A stretch of DNA of 64,000 bases, from NCBI RefSeq assembly GCF_003063505.1, contig NZ_NERW01000001.1, positions 798,501 to 862,500 on the forward strand, written 5' to 3'. Both the position numbers and the translations under genes were made by a program. The notes beneath the pieces were generated by a model that saw only the letters and a list, made by a program, of their open reading frames with translations, searched no databases and was not told the origin of the DNA. Source of the stretch: Limnohabitans sp. T6-20. GTDB taxonomy: Bacteria > Pseudomonadota > Gammaproteobacteria > Burkholderiales > Burkholderiaceae_C. Position 1 is the first letter of the stretch. Each line of letters starts with the position of its first letter. Positions 19,990 through 30,051 of the stretch are shown piece after piece.

Positions 19990-20004
19990 TTTGTTGGAGA
20001 CACC

Positions 20005-20805
20005 ATGACCTATGACAACCCTATCCTGCTGGAGCGCCAAGGAGATGTGGCTTGGCTGCGCCTGAATATTCCGCAGCGGCTGAACCCCTTGGCGCAGCAG
20101 CTGCAAGTGGCGATGCGCGAGCAATTGGCAGCCCTGCGTGAAGACCGCTCGGTGCGGGCACTGGTCATCACCGGCGTGGGCAAGGCCTTTTGCGTGGGGG
20201 CCGATTTGGGCAGCATGCGCCCACCTTCTGACCAAAGCCTGGGCGAGCAAACGGCCGACGCCATGGAGGCGCTGTCCAACCGCCTGATCGAAGACATCCG
20301 CAGTCTGCCGTTTCCGGTGGTGAGCGCGGTCAATGGCCCCTGTGCAGGTGCAGGTGTGGGCGTGGCGCTGGCGGCAGACATTGTGGTGGCGGCTCAGTCG
20401 GCTTACTTTTATTTCCCCTTCATGCCGCGCTTGGGCATCGTGCCGGACCTGGGCAGCACCTGGTTTTTGCAGCGCTCAGCAGGGCGTGCCCGCGCCGTGG
20501 GCCTGAGCTTGCTGGGAGAGCGACTGTCTGCGAAGCAGGCCCTCGACTGGGGCTTGATCTGGGCTTGCGTGGAAGACGCAGAGTTGGCTGATCAAGCCCA
20601 GTCGTTGGCGCAGCGTCTGGCACAACTGCCCGCCCATGCAGCGCATGAAATCCGGCGCACCTACGACCACGCCGAGAGTGCCAGCTTGCAAGCGCAGCTG
20701 CACTATGAGGCCTCGCGCCAGCGCGAGCTGATCGACCGGCCTGAATTTGCCGAAGGCGTGCGCGCCTTCCTCGAGAAACGCGAGCCCAAGTTCCCTCCGC
20801 GCTGA
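20005..20805 (+). CDS. PaaG-like crotonase (enoyl-CoA isomerase)
   Basis: A 266-residue crotonase-fold protein with FCVGADLGSM and GPCAGAGVGVALAAD. The hydratase glutamates are absent. The active-site segment RLGIVPDLGSTWFLQR matches the IPDxGGTW pattern of PaaG, where the aspartate drives double-bond isomerisation. It is the last gene of the thiolase-transporter unit. With the other isomerase-like crotonase and the DECR-like reductase, it points to handling of unsaturated acyl-CoAs. Confidence 0.85.
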   Translation: MTYDNPILLERQGDVAWLRLNIPQRLNPLAQQLQVAMREQLAALREDRSVRALVITGVGKAFCVGADLGSMRPPSDQSLGEQTADAMEALSNRLIEDIRSLPFPVVSAVNGPCAGAGVGVALAADIVVAAQSAYFYFPFMPRLGIVPDLGSTWFLQRSAGRARAVGLSLLGERLSAKQALDWGLIWACVEDAELADQAQSLAQRLAQLPAHAAHEIRRTYDHAESASLQAQLHYEASRQRELIDRPEFAEGVRAFLEKREPKFPPR

Positions 20806-20817
20806 AGCCTTTGCAAT

Positions 20818-20835
20818 ATCGTCAGTTCCGACGAT
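20818..20835. promoter_or_regulatory. Palindromic activator site 4 of the acyl-CoA regulon
   Basis: ATCGTCAGTTCCGACGAT, arms ATCGTC/GACGAT, 110 bp before the binding-protein gene. A -10-like TACGAT at 20857-20862 puts its centre near -42.5, the same spacing as at sites 1 and 2. Confidence 0.72.
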
Positions 20836-20945
20836 GCCCCCGAGTGGTCAGGTTTCTACGATGCAAGTGACGCACAAAGCACGAGGCCTTCGGCGGCGGT
20901 GTTTCAGCGCCTGATTAAGTTCTTTCATAACGACCAGGAGACAAC

Positions 20946-22172
20946 ATGTCCAAATCTTTTGATGCCGGTCTGCGCCGGTCCCTCAAACTCGGTGCCGGCA
21001 TGTTGCTGGCCAGCGCTTTCCCCTTGGTGTCGCATGCCCAGAAAAAATACGACCCCGGTGCCAGCGACACCGAAATCAAGCTGGGCAACCTGAACCCGTA
21101 TTCCGGCCCCGCTTCTGCTTACGGCACGGTGGGCAAAGCCATGCAGGCCTACTTTGACAAGGTTAATGCCACAGGCGGCATCAATGGCCGCAAGATCAAC
21201 TTCATGACACTCGACGATGCCTACAACCCGGCCAAGTCGGTGGAGCAGACTCGCAAGCTGGTCGAGCAAGACGAAGTGTTGCTCATGTTTGGTTCGCTGG
21301 GCACAGCACAAAACATCGCAGTGCAGCGTTACCTCAATGCCAAAAAAATCCCCCAGTTGTTCATCAACACCGGTGCCACCCGTTTTGGCGACCCCAAGGC
21401 CAACCCCTGGACCATGGGCTGGCAGCCTACTTACCAGGCCGAAGGCCGCTTGTATGCCAAGCACATTTTGCAGACCAAGCCCAATGCCAAAATCGGTGTG
21501 CTGATGCAAAACGACGACTTCGGCAAGGACTACTACAAGGGCTTGGTGGATGGTCTGGGCGACAAGGCCAAGACCATGATCACCCACCACCTGACCTACG
21601 AGGTCAGCGACCCCACCATTGACAGCCAGATGGTCACCCTCAAGTCCGCAGGCTGCGATGTGTTCGTGAGCATCACGACGCCCAAGTTCGCGGCTCAGGC
21701 GATCCGCAAGGCCGCAGAGATTGGCTTCAAGCCCACCCAGTACCTTGTGAGCGTGTCGCAGTCGGCCAGTTCCGTGCTTAAGCCCGCCGGGCTTGAGAAC
21801 GCCGTGGGCATCATCTCTTCCACCTACTTGCTGACGCCCATGGACCCTGCGGCTGCGGGCAACAAGGACGCGGCCGAATACGCCGCCACCATGAAGCAGT
21901 ATTACCCCTCCGGCGACCCGGAAGACACCCTGAATGCCAACGGCTATTCGACGGCCGCGACCATGGTGCAAGTGCTGCGCATGGCCGGCGACAACCTCAC
22001 CCGTGAAAACATCATGAAGCAGGCGGCCAACATGAGCTTCATACCACCCATGCTTTACCCAGGCATCGACATCAAAACCGCACCCGACGATTTCTTCCCG
22101 ATCCAGAAGAAGGCACTGCAACGCTTCAACGGTAAAACCTACGAAACCATCTTGCAGGCCACCGCCGGTTGA
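20946..22172 (+). CDS. livK: Liv-type ABC transporter substrate-binding protein
   Basis: Periplasmic binding protein of 408 residues. It has a secretion signal (positively charged start, then KLGAGMLLASAFPLVSHAQ) and the type I periplasmic-binding fold: IKLGNLNPYSGPASAYGTVG, then FGSLGTAQNIAVQRYLNAKK. An AGGAGA motif precedes its ATG. Its own promoter (palindrome site 4) is consistent with binding proteins being made in excess over permeases. The ligand is not known; a fatty or isoprenoid-like acid is inferred from the neighbours. Confidence 0.9.
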   Translation: MSKSFDAGLRRSLKLGAGMLLASAFPLVSHAQKKYDPGASDTEIKLGNLNPYSGPASAYGTVGKAMQAYFDKVNATGGINGRKINFMTLDDAYNPAKSVEQTRKLVEQDEVLLMFGSLGTAQNIAVQRYLNAKKIPQLFINTGATRFGDPKANPWTMGWQPTYQAEGRLYAKHILQTKPNAKIGVLMQNDDFGKDYYKGLVDGLGDKAKTMITHHLTYEVSDPTIDSQMVTLKSAGCDVFVSITTPKFAAQAIRKAAEIGFKPTQYLVSVSQSASSVLKPAGLENAVGIISSTYLLTPMDPAAAGNKDAAEYAATMKQYYPSGDPEDTLNANGYSTAATMVQVLRMAGDNLTRENIMKQAANMSFIPPMLYPGIDIKTAPDDFFPIQKKALQRFNGKTYETILQATAG

Positions 22173-22184
22173 TCTGTCAAAAGC

Positions 22185-22206
22185 GGGAAGCCCGAATGGG
22201 CTTCCC
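22185..22206 (+). terminator. hairpin between binding protein and acyl-CoA ligase genes
   Basis: Perfect 9-bp stem GGGAAGCCC / GGGCTTCCC with loop GAAT and only a short T-containing tail. It lies 13 bp after the livK stop. It may act as a partial terminator or stabilise the 3' end of the binding-protein message, leaving lower expression of the ligase. Confidence 0.6.
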
Positions 22207-22232
22207 CTTGTTCACCCTTCCAGGAGACCTTT

Positions 22233-23873
22233 ATGTTGCAAGGCCTGATGCAAGACCGCCCTTTGCTCATTTCTTCATTGATTGAGCACGCGGCCCGATT
22301 CCACCCTGACACTGAAATCGTGTCGCGCTTGCCCGAAGGGCATGTGCACCGCACCACCTGGAAGGGTGTCGGCCAGATGTCCCGGCAAGTCGCCCAGGCC
22401 ATGCAGGTGCTGGGGGTCAAGCAGGGGGACCGTGTCGGGACCTTGGCCTGGAACTCTTACCGCCACCTGGCGCTGTACTACGGCGTGTCGGGCTGCGGCG
22501 CGGTGTTGCACACGGTCAACCCGCGCTTGTTTCCTGAGCAGGTGGACTACATCGTCAACCATGCCGAAGACCAGGTGCTGTTTTTTGACCTGACCTTTGC
22601 GCCACTGGTAGCGCAGCTGGCACCCTCGCTCAAGACCGTCAAGACTTTTGTGGCCATGACCGACAAGGCGCACATGCCCGACATCGGCGTGCCCAATGTG
22701 CTGTGCTTTGACGACTTGCTGGCCGCGCAAAGCAGCGAGTACACCTGGCCCGAGTTCGACGAGCGCAGTGCGTCTTCGCTGTGCTATACCTCGGGCACCA
22801 CGGGTAACCCCAAGGGCGTTTTGTATTCGCACCGCTCCACACTGCTGCACACGCTGATGGAACTGGCCCCCGACACTTTTGGCGTTAGCTCGACGGAAAC
22901 CTTGCTCTTGATCGTGCCGATGTTCCATGCCAATGCCTGGGGCATGCCGTATGCCGCGGCCATGGTAGGAGCCAAGTTGGTGCTGCCTGGCCCGCACTTG
23001 GACGGTGAGAGCGTTTACAACTTGATGAAGCAGGAGCGGGTGACGTTCTCGCAAGGCGTGCCCACGGTGTGGATGATGCTGTTCCAGTACCTGGACGCGA
23101 ACCCGCACTTGGACCCTAAATCGCTCGGCGTCAAGCGCGTGGGCATTGGTGGCGCAGCGGTGGCGCGTGGCATGCTCGAACGCTTTGAAAACCAGTTCGG
23201 TGCTGAGGTGGTGCAAGGCTGGGGAATGACCGAGACCAGCCCGATTGGCGTGGTCAGCAAGCTGCTGCTCAAGCACGCGAATGTGCCTGCCGAAGAATTG
23301 ATCAAGACCAAGCTCAAACAAGGCCGAGGCGTCTGGGGTGTGGACCTGAAAATCGTCGATGAAAACGGCCAGGCCCTGCCCTGGGACGGCGTGGCGTTTG
23401 GGCACCTGCATGTGCGCGGCCCGTGGATTGCCAGTGGGTATTACCGACGCGAAGGCGGTGAGGTGCTTGACGAGGAGGGCTACTTCCCCACGGGTGACGT
23501 TGCCACCATCGACCCCGACGGTTATCTGCAACTCGTGGACCGGGCCAAGGATGTGATCAAGTCAGGCGGCGAATGGATTTCATCGATCGATGTCGAAAAC
23601 ACCACCAACTCGCACCCGGGCGTGGCCGAATCGGCCGTGATCGGTGTGGCGCATCCCAAGTGGCAAGAGCGCCCGCTCTTGCTGGTGGTGCGCCGTGCGG
23701 GCGCGCAGGTCGAGGCCAAAGAGTTGCTGGACTATTTGTCTTCTCGCATTGCCAAATGGTGGCTGCCCGATGACATCGTCTTTGTGGACGCCTTGCCGCA
23801 CACGGCCACTGGCAAACTGCTCAAGACCAAGCTGCGCGAACAGTACCGGGATCACCGCTTGCCTACGGCTTGA
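22233..23873 (+). CDS. Medium/long-chain fatty acid-CoA ligase (AlkK-like)
   Basis: An AMP-forming acyl-CoA synthetase of 546 residues that activates the imported acid. It has the P-loop-like motif [20 protein letters not shown], the A5 motif [13 protein letters not shown], the A7 region [20 protein letters not shown], the hinge [16 protein letters not shown] and the catalytic lysine near the end in [13 protein letters not shown]. The N-terminus and length follow the AlkK branch (medium-chain). A good AGGAGA precedes the ATG. It is the last gene of the cluster. Confidence 0.9.
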   Translation: MLQGLMQDRPLLISSLIEHAARFHPDTEIVSRLPEGHVHRTTWKGVGQMSRQVAQAMQVLGVKQGDRVGTLAWNSYRHLALYYGVSGCGAVLHTVNPRLFPEQVDYIVNHAEDQVLFFDLTFAPLVAQLAPSLKTVKTFVAMTDKAHMPDIGVPNVLCFDDLLAAQSSEYTWPEFDERSASSLCYTSGTTGNPKGVLYSHRSTLLHTLMELAPDTFGVSSTETLLLIVPMFHANAWGMPYAAAMVGAKLVLPGPHLDGESVYNLMKQERVTFSQGVPTVWMMLFQYLDANPHLDPKSLGVKRVGIGGAAVARGMLERFENQFGAEVVQGWGMTETSPIGVVSKLLLKHANVPAEELIKTKLKQGRGVWGVDLKIVDENGQALPWDGVAFGHLHVRGPWIASGYYRREGGEVLDEEGYFPTGDVATIDPDGYLQLVDRAKDVIKSGGEWISSIDVENTTNSHPGVAESAVIGVAHPKWQERPLLLVVRRAGAQVEAKELLDYLSSRIAKWWLPDDIVFVDALPHTATGKLLKTKLREQYRDHRLPTA

Positions 23874-23893
23874 TTTTTTTTAGAACTGGCGAT

Positions 23894-23938
23894 AAAGACG
23901 GGGCTTGACAAGCAAGAGGGCACAAAGCCCTGTCTTTT
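23894..23938 (+). terminator. terminator after the acyl-CoA ligase gene
   Basis: Stem AAAGACGGGGCTT paired with AAGCCCTGTCTTT (one G-T pair) and a run of T at the end. It closes the acyl-CoA cluster and is followed directly by a REP-like repeat. Confidence 0.6.
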
Positions 23939-23941
23939 TAC

Positions 23942-24012
23942 AGGAGGCCGCCCCTGCGGCCGAATGTGTGCTGTGGCGGGGTGGTCATTCGCGAGCAGAC
24001 GCTCGCTCCCAC
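23942..24012. repeat. REP-like bipartite palindromic repeat, copy 3
   Basis: AGGAGGCCGCCCCTGCGGCC, then GAATG, a 21-bp spacer, and CATTCGCGAGCAGACGCTCG, then CTCCCA. Same orientation as the 351-423 copy. It lies between the acyl-CoA cluster and the convergent phosphatase gene, so the cluster has repeats of this family at both ends. Confidence 0.75.
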
Positions 24013-24019
24013 CAAAGAA

Positions 24020-24763
24020 TCAATCTTCCAGCAGCATGCGCTGCAATTCGTCCACTTCCTGTGGTGACAGCCCAATCGCCCCGTGCAAATAGTCCGTCAT
24101 GCCCCCGTGCTGCGCGTCCACCGCTTCAAACGCCGCCTGCAAAAACTCGGGCTGCACCTGCCAGAGCACCTTCATCACATGCGGATGGCCCTTGCCTTCC
24201 AGGCTCGGGTCGCGGCGGTAGAGTTGGTTGGTCAACAGATAGTCATGCTCAATGGTGGCACGGTCCACACCCAGCGCTGACAGCACCAGCGCCGCCGCAA
24301 AACCCGTGCGGTCTTTGCCCGCTGTGCAGTGAAACACCTGCGGTGTGGGCTGCTCCAGCAAGTGCTTCATGAACCGCCCATACGTGCCCGCGTTGTGGTT
24401 CACAAAATCCCGGTAGGTTTCGCGCATCAGCTCCACCGTTTCTTCGGTGGTGGGCACAATACCTTGCGCCACCAGCGCTTGCATGCGGGCGATCACCGTG
24501 GGCTCGATCGTCAGGGCCACGCGCTCAACGCCCGGAATGTCATAAGGCGTGACCGTGTATTCCGCCACCCCCCGAAAGTCCAGACTGTGGCTCACCCCCA
24601 AGGCCTGCAAACGCGCCACATCGGCATCGCTCAGCCCCGCCAGATGGTCCGAGCGAAACACCTGCCCACGCCGCACGCGCCGACCGTCTGCGGTCAGGTA
24701 ACCGCCCAGATCGCGGAAGTTGGAAGCGCCTTGGAGGGCGAATGGGTTGGATGCGAGGGTCAT
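24020..24763 (-). CDS. Tyrosine-phosphatase family protein
   Basis: A 247-residue dual-specificity/tyrosine phosphatase of the bacterial Y_phosphatase3 kind. The N-terminus SNFRDLGGYLTADGRRVRRG and GQVFRSDHLAGLSDADVARL are typical. The catalytic P-loop is HCTAGKDRTG, with the nucleophilic cysteine and arginine. These enzymes act on phosphotyrosine or phosphoinositide-like substrates; the target is unknown. It is divergent from the second methionine synthase gene, and no functional link is evident. Confidence 0.85.
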   Translation of the reverse strand: MTLASNPFALQGASNFRDLGGYLTADGRRVRRGQVFRSDHLAGLSDADVARLQALGVSHSLDFRGVAEYTVTPYDIPGVERVALTIEPTVIARMQALVAQGIVPTTEETVELMRETYRDFVNHNAGTYGRFMKHLLEQPTPQVFHCTAGKDRTGFAAALVLSALGVDRATIEHDYLLTNQLYRRDPSLEGKGHPHVMKVLWQVQPEFLQAAFEAVDAQHGGMTDYLHGAIGLSPQEVDELQRMLLED

Positions 24764-24877
24764 GGTGTCTTCAATGTCGATGCCTCATTGTGCGGTTTTC
24801 AAACCTTCAAACCTGTCATCTTGGTGCAAATAGGGTTTCGGGGCTCCCTTTCAGGCGTCCGGTTAAAATCCACCCTT

Positions 24878-24977
24878 CCCCAAGGAGCGTTGCAGCCCGC
24901 CGCCTTACAGGCGCAGCAGGTCAGGCTTGGGGCTTGTCCATTGCACAACGACGCTCACCTGTAAGCCCAAGGTGAGC
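24878..24977 (+). promoter_or_regulatory. S-adenosylhomocysteine (SAH) riboswitch with RBS switch
   Basis: The leader of the second methionine synthase gene matches the SAH riboswitch core: AAGGAGCGTTGCAG at 24882-24895, GTCAGGCTTGG at 24920-24930 and CAACGACGCTCACC at 24946-24959. Helix P1 pairs CCCCAAG (24878-24884) with CTTGGGG (24926-24932). The pseudoknot pairs GAGCG (24885-24889) with CGCTC (24952-24956). The competing hairpin GCTCACC (24953-24959) with GGTGAGC (24971-24977) hides the ribosome binding site just before the GTG at 24980. Ligand binding should form the pseudoknot and free that site, turning translation on. The class is known; the switching model is read from the sequence. 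Confidence 0.88.
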
Positions 24978-24979
24978 CT

Positions 24980-27730
24980 GTGTCTGTTGTCGCGCCCGAA
25001 ATCGTGTCTGTTCCCCCTATGAAGTTGTCCGGTCTGGAGCCTGTCTCCATCGGCACGGGGTCGCTGTTTGTCAACGTGGGTGAGCGCACCAACGTGACCG
25101 GCTCCAAAGCCTTTGCCCGCATGATTTTGAACGGCGAGTACGAGCAGGCTTTGGCGGTGGCGCGTCAGCAGGTCGAGAACGGCGCGCAGGTGATCGACGT
25201 GAACATGGACGAAGCCATGCTCGACAGCCAGGCGGCCATGGTGCGGTTTTTGAACCTGATGGCGGGCGAGCCCGACATCGCCCGCGTGCCGGTGATGGTG
25301 GATTCGAGCAAATGGACGGTGATCGAGGCCGGTCTGCGCTGCATCCAGGGCAAGGGCATCGTCAATTCGATCAGCATGAAAGAAGGTCTTGACGAGTTCA
25401 AGCGCCAAGCCAAGCTGGTCAAGCGCTACGGCGCTGCCGCCGTGGTCATGGCGTTTGATGAAAAAGGCCAGGCCGACACCTACGAGCGCAAGATCGAGAT
25501 TTGCGAACGCGCTTACCGCGTGTTGGTGGACGAGGTGGGCTTCCCGCCCGAAGACATCATTTTTGATCCGAACATTTTTGCGATCGCCACCGGCATTGAA
25601 GAGCACAACAACTACGCGGTGGACTTCATCGAAGCCACGCGCTGGATCAAGCAGAACCTGCCGGGCGCCAAGGTGTCGGGCGGTGTGTCCAACGTGTCCT
25701 TCAGCTTCCGAGGCAACGACCCGGTGCGCGAGGCCATCCACACCGTGTTCTTGTACCACGCGATCAAAGCCGGCATGGACATGGGCATCGTGAACGCGGG
25801 CATGGTCGGCGTGTACGACGACTTGGAGCCCACGCTGCGCGAACGGGTCGAAGACGTGGTGCTGAACCGCCGCCCCGATGCGGGCGAGCGTTTGGTTGAA
25901 GTGGCTGACAGCGCCAAGGGCGCGGCCAAAGACGAGAGCACCAAGTTGGCCTGGCGCGGCACACCCGATGCGCCCGTGAGCGTGGCGCAGCGCTTGAGCC
26001 ACTCGCTGGTGCACGGTATCACCGACTTCATCAGCGACGATACCGAAGAGGCGTATCGCGAGATTCTGGCCAAAGACGGTCGCCCTTTGCATGTGATCGA
26101 AGGCCCGCTGATGGACGGCATGAACGTGGTCGGTGACCTGTTCGGCCAGGGCAAGATGTTTTTGCCGCAGGTGGTCAAAAGCGCCCGCGTGATGAAGCAG
26201 GCCGTGGCGCATTTGTTGCCCTACATTGAGGCCGAAAAACTCGCACAAGAGGCGGCAGGCGAAGACGTGAAAGCCAAGGGCAAGATCGTGATCGCTACCG
26301 TCAAGGGCGATGTGCATGACATCGGCAAAAACATCGTCACAGTGGTCTTGCAGTGCAACAACTTTGAAGTGGTCAACATGGGCGTGATGGTGCCCTGCCA
26401 CGAAATTTTGGCCAAGGCCAAGGAAGAAAACGCCGACATCATCGGTCTGTCGGGGCTGATCACGCCCAGCCTCGAAGAGATGCAGTACGTGGCGGCCGAG
26501 ATGGAAAAAGACCCTTACTTCCGTGAGCGTCAAATGCCGCTGCTGATTGGCGGTGCCACCTGCAGCCGCGTGCACACCGCCGTCAAGATCGCGCCCAACT
26601 ACAGTGGCCCCGTGGTCTATGTGCCCGATGCCTCGCGCAGCGTGGGTGTGGCGCAGGGCTTGCTGTCCGAGCAAGCGGCCAAATTCATCGCCGACTTGAA
26701 CACCGATTACGTCAAGGTGCGCGAGCAGCACGCCAACAAAAAACAAACGCCCATGTGGACGCTGGCGCAAGCCCGCGCCAACAAGACGCCGATCGACTGG
26801 TCACAAGGTGTGCCCGCCGCGCCCAAGTTCATTGGCCGCCGTGTGTTCAAGAACTACGACCTGGCCGAGATCGCGCAATACATCGACTGGGGCCCGTTCT
26901 TCCAGACTTGGGACTTGGCCGGGCCATTCCCAGCGATCCTCGATGACGAAGTGGTCGGCGAGCAGGCCCGCAAGGTCTATGCCGACGGCCAGGCCATGCT
27001 GCAAAAAATCATCGACGGCCGCTGGGTCACGGCCAACGCGGTGCTGGGCCTGTACCCTGCCAACAGCGTGAATGACGACGACATCGCGCTGTACGCCGAC
27101 GCCTCGCGCAGCCAAGTCGCCATGACCTGGCGCGGCATGCGTCAGCAAACCGAGAAACACCTGATCGATGGTGTCATGCGCCCCAGCCGTTGCCTGGCCG
27201 ACTTCGTCGCGCCGCAAGGCACGGCGTCAGACCATGTGGGCCTGTTCGCCGTCACCGCAGGCATTGGCGCTGACAAGCGCGCCGCCGCTTTTGAAGCCGC
27301 GCACGACGACTACAGCGCCATCATGCTCAAGTCACTGGCCGACCGCCTGGCCGAAGCCTTGGCCGAGTGCCTGCACAAAAAAGTGCGCACCGACCTGTGG
27401 GGCTATGCCGCTGGCGAGGCCCTGAGCAACGCAGACCTGATTGCCGAAAAATACCAAGGCATCCGCCCCGCACCCGGCTACCCCGCCTGCCCCGACCACA
27501 GTGCCAAACAAGCCATGTTCGACTTGCTGCAATGCCAAGACATCGGCATGGGCCTGACCGAGAGCCTGGCCATGACGCCTGCAGCCAGCGTGAGCGGTTT
27601 TTACATCGCGCACCCCGAAGCGCAGTATTTCAACGTCGGCAAAGTGGGCGACGACCAAGTGCAAGACCTCGCGCAGCGCAGCGGCGTGGAAGTCAAAGAC
27701 TTGCAGCGCTTGTTGGCCCCCAACCTCTAA
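24980..27730 (+). CDS. metH: Methionine synthase, folate/cobalamin/activation modules (split MetH, second gene)
   Basis: The rest of cobalamin-dependent methionine synthase, 916 residues. In order: pterin-binding domain ([16 protein letters not shown]), cobalamin cap domain ([20 protein letters not shown]), B12 domain with the histidine ligand in [10 protein letters not shown], and the AdoMet-binding activation domain ([23 protein letters not shown]). It transfers methyl from methyltetrahydrofolate to cobalamin and on to homocysteine held by the protein from 5293-6339. The GTG at 24980 has AAGGTGAG just upstream, and that site is under the SAH riboswitch. ATG at 25019 is a weaker alternative. 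Confidence 0.95.
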   Translation: MSVVAPEIVSVPPMKLSGLEPVSIGTGSLFVNVGERTNVTGSKAFARMILNGEYEQALAVARQQVENGAQVIDVNMDEAMLDSQAAMVRFLNLMAGEPDIARVPVMVDSSKWTVIEAGLRCIQGKGIVNSISMKEGLDEFKRQAKLVKRYGAAAVVMAFDEKGQADTYERKIEICERAYRVLVDEVGFPPEDIIFDPNIFAIATGIEEHNNYAVDFIEATRWIKQNLPGAKVSGGVSNVSFSFRGNDPVREAIHTVFLYHAIKAGMDMGIVNAGMVGVYDDLEPTLRERVEDVVLNRRPDAGERLVEVADSAKGAAKDESTKLAWRGTPDAPVSVAQRLSHSLVHGITDFISDDTEEAYREILAKDGRPLHVIEGPLMDGMNVVGDLFGQGKMFLPQVVKSARVMKQAVAHLLPYIEAEKLAQEAAGEDVKAKGKIVIATVKGDVHDIGKNIVTVVLQCNNFEVVNMGVMVPCHEILAKAKEENADIIGLSGLITPSLEEMQYVAAEMEKDPYFRERQMPLLIGGATCSRVHTAVKIAPNYSGPVVYVPDASRSVGVAQGLLSEQAAKFIADLNTDYVKVREQHANKKQTPMWTLAQARANKTPIDWSQGVPAAPKFIGRRVFKNYDLAEIAQYIDWGPFFQTWDLAGPFPAILDDEVVGEQARKVYADGQAMLQKIIDGRWVTANAVLGLYPANSVNDDDIALYADASRSQVAMTWRGMRQQTEKHLIDGVMRPSRCLADFVAPQGTASDHVGLFAVTAGIGADKRAAAFEAAHDDYSAIMLKSLADRLAEALAECLHKKVRTDLWGYAAGEALSNADLIAEKYQGIRPAPGYPACPDHSAKQAMFDLLQCQDIGMGLTESLAMTPAASVSGFYIAHPEAQYFNVGKVGDDQVQDLAQRSGVEVKDLQRLLAPNL

Positions 27731-27735
27731 ACACC

Positions 27736-28806
27736 ATGCACACCTTCTGGACGGCTTGTGGCCATCAACACCTGACGCGCAATGAGCGCGGTTGGCTGGT
27801 GCCCAGTCCAGACTACTGGCGGCTGTGGCTGCAGCGCCCCGAAATCGCGCTGGTGCCCGAGTCGTGCAAGGCCGAAAAGCGTTTGCATGCCGCCCTGACC
27901 GATGCGCCCAACATGCAGGTCACCCCTGCCGACTACAAACATTTCAAGGACGACGATGTCCGTGAAAATTACAAACTGTTTTTGCGTTTTCGCGATGAAG
28001 TGGAAAGCGCGGGCTCACTCGAAGCGGCCTACATGGGCTGGATTCAGAGCGGCAACATCCAGCTACCACCCCTGTTCATTGATCTGGTGGTGCAGGCCAT
28101 CGTGTGCAATGTGCTGACCGGTGAGGATGACGCTTGGGTCTGGCGTGCCGCTGAGCTGCTGTTCAGACGCCAACGCATCACCGTGCGCGATGGCCGTGTG
28201 CTGTCGGGTGACAGCGACACGCTCGACACCTTGCAAGCCACAGGCGGCTTGGGTGAGATGGGCCGCTTGTTGATGGAGGGCGGCGCGCCGCTCAAGGCGG
28301 TCGATGTGAAAGTGCTCCACAAGGACAATGAAGACCGTTACCTGTCGCAGCGCGAAGGCCTGGGCCGCTACGCCTTCTTGCTCGACATGACGCACGAAAT
28401 CCAGAACGAATTGCCGCACGGCTTGATCTTGAAAATGGTCAATGCCCGCTCGGGCCTCAAAGCGCTGGCGGTCGTGCTGACCCGCTGGGTTCAACACTTT
28501 TTGGGCGTGTCGGTGCAGATCGAGCCCGTGCAAAAGGTGGACGACCCGGCCTGGCGCTGGCATGTGGGGCTGGACGTCACGGCCACGGCTTTGCTCAATG
28601 ATTTGTACCAAGGCACCGAGCTGGACGCCAAGCGTCAGCAGCAACTCATCAGCTTGTTCAAGCTGCGTTTTGACAACCCGCAAGACATGCGCGCCGACGT
28701 GCAGGGCAAGCCGGTCTATTTGGGCTTGGCCATGAACGAGCAGGGCTTGCTCAAGCTCAAGCCGCAAAACCTGCTGCTCAATTTGCCTTTGGCTGGTGCC
28801 ATCTGA
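27736..28806 (+). CDS. DUF6352-like protein of unknown function
   Basis: A 356-residue soluble protein, without signal peptide or membrane segments. It begins MHTFWTACGHQHLTRNERGW and continues VPSPDYWRLWLQRPEIALVP. I recognise it as like the Burkholderiales family DUF6352 (from memory), which has no known function. It starts five bases after metH stops and so is probably cotranscribed under the SAH riboswitch leader. A role linked to methionine or cobalamin metabolism is possible but rests only on position. Confidence 0.7.
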   Translation: MHTFWTACGHQHLTRNERGWLVPSPDYWRLWLQRPEIALVPESCKAEKRLHAALTDAPNMQVTPADYKHFKDDDVRENYKLFLRFRDEVESAGSLEAAYMGWIQSGNIQLPPLFIDLVVQAIVCNVLTGEDDAWVWRAAELLFRRQRITVRDGRVLSGDSDTLDTLQATGGLGEMGRLLMEGGAPLKAVDVKVLHKDNEDRYLSQREGLGRYAFLLDMTHEIQNELPHGLILKMVNARSGLKALAVVLTRWVQHFLGVSVQIEPVQKVDDPAWRWHVGLDVTATALLNDLYQGTELDAKRQQQLISLFKLRFDNPQDMRADVQGKPVYLGLAMNEQGLLKLKPQNLLLNLPLAGAI

Positions 28807-28844
28807 GCCTTGTTGGATCGGGTGGTATCTCACATGAATTTCAC

Positions 28845-30050
28845 ATGACACTTTCGCTATCCATCACGCGCCGCCACGCTTTGGGCTTCTTGGCCACAGC
28901 GGCGGTTTGCCCCATCCAGGCCGCGACACCGTGGACCGACACGCTGCGCGCCGCACGCGGCCAAACTGTCTACTTCAACGCCTGGGCGGGCAGCGAGCGC
29001 ATCAACACTTACCTGCAATGGGTGGCGAGTGAGGTGCAGCGCGACTTTGGCGTCAAGTTGCAGCACGTCAAGATCAGCGACGCGGCCGATGTGGTCAAGC
29101 GCGTGCGCGCCGAAAAGCAAGCGGGCCGCCAAGACACCGAAGGCACGGTCGACCTGATCTGGATCAACGGTGAAAACTTCGCCGCCATGAAGCAGGGCGG
29201 TTTGCTGTCGGCACCTTTCGCTGCCAACCTCCCCAACTTCCAGTGGGTGGACACAGCAGGCAAGCCCACCACGCTGGTGGATTTTTCGGTGCCCACCGAT
29301 GGCCTGGAGTCGCCCTGGGGCATGGCGCAGCTCACGTTTTTTGCAGATACCAAACGCCTGCCCCAACTGCCGCAAAACATGGCCGAGCTGCTGGCCCTGG
29401 CCCGCAGTCAGCCCGGGCGCATCACCTACCCGCGCCCGCCCGAGTTTCATGGCACCACCTTCGTCAAGCAGGCGCTGATCGAGCATGCGCCGGGTGTGAA
29501 AGCGCTGGCCCAGCCCGTGACGCCCGCCGCATTGGAAGCGCAAGCCGCACCGCTGTGGCGCTTTCTGGATGCGCTGCACCCGCACCTGTGGCGCGGTGGC
29601 AAACAGTTCCCGCAAAACTCGGCCGCGCAGCGCCAGATGATGGCCGACGGTGAGCTGCTGCTGGCCCTCACGTTCAACCCCAACGAAGCAGCCAACGAGA
29701 TCGCCGCTAAGCGCTTGCCCGCCACCGTGCAAAGCTGGCAGTTCGCCAAGGGCACCATTGGCAACACGCACTTTGTGGCCATCCCCTACAACGCGCCCAG
29801 CAAAGCCGCAGCCCAAGTGGTGGCCAACTTTTTGCTATCGCCCGCCGCGCAAGCGCGCAAGGCCGACATCGACGTGTGGGGCGACCCCACCGTGCTGGAT
29901 GTGGCGCGTTTGCCCGCCGCAGAGCGCGCACGCTTTCAGTCTGCGCCCCACGCCGGGCAAGTGCGCCAAAGCGCTCCGGCCCTGCCCGAGCCGCATGCCT
30001 CGTGGGTCGACGCGCTCGAAAAAGAATGGACCCGCCGCTACGGCGTGTGA
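28845..30050 (+). CDS. ynjB: ABC transporter substrate-binding protein YnjB-like
   Basis: A 401-residue extracellular solute-binding protein with a signal sequence (SITRRHALGFLATAAVCPIQ, possibly Tat-type because of the RR). The YnjB pattern is seen in VYFNAWAGSERINTYLQWVA and VDLIWINGENFAAMKQGGLL. It begins the ynjBCD-F operon known from E. coli, whose substrate has not been established. The next gene begins one base after its stop. Confidence 0.87.
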   Translation: MTLSLSITRRHALGFLATAAVCPIQAATPWTDTLRAARGQTVYFNAWAGSERINTYLQWVASEVQRDFGVKLQHVKISDAADVVKRVRAEKQAGRQDTEGTVDLIWINGENFAAMKQGGLLSAPFAANLPNFQWVDTAGKPTTLVDFSVPTDGLESPWGMAQLTFFADTKRLPQLPQNMAELLALARSQPGRITYPRPPEFHGTTFVKQALIEHAPGVKALAQPVTPAALEAQAAPLWRFLDALHPHLWRGGKQFPQNSAAQRQMMADGELLLALTFNPNEAANEIAAKRLPATVQSWQFAKGTIGNTHFVAIPYNAPSKAAAQVVANFLLSPAAQARKADIDVWGDPTVLDVARLPAAERARFQSAPHAGQVRQSAPALPEPHASWVDALEKEWTRRYGV

Positions 30051-30051
30051 C

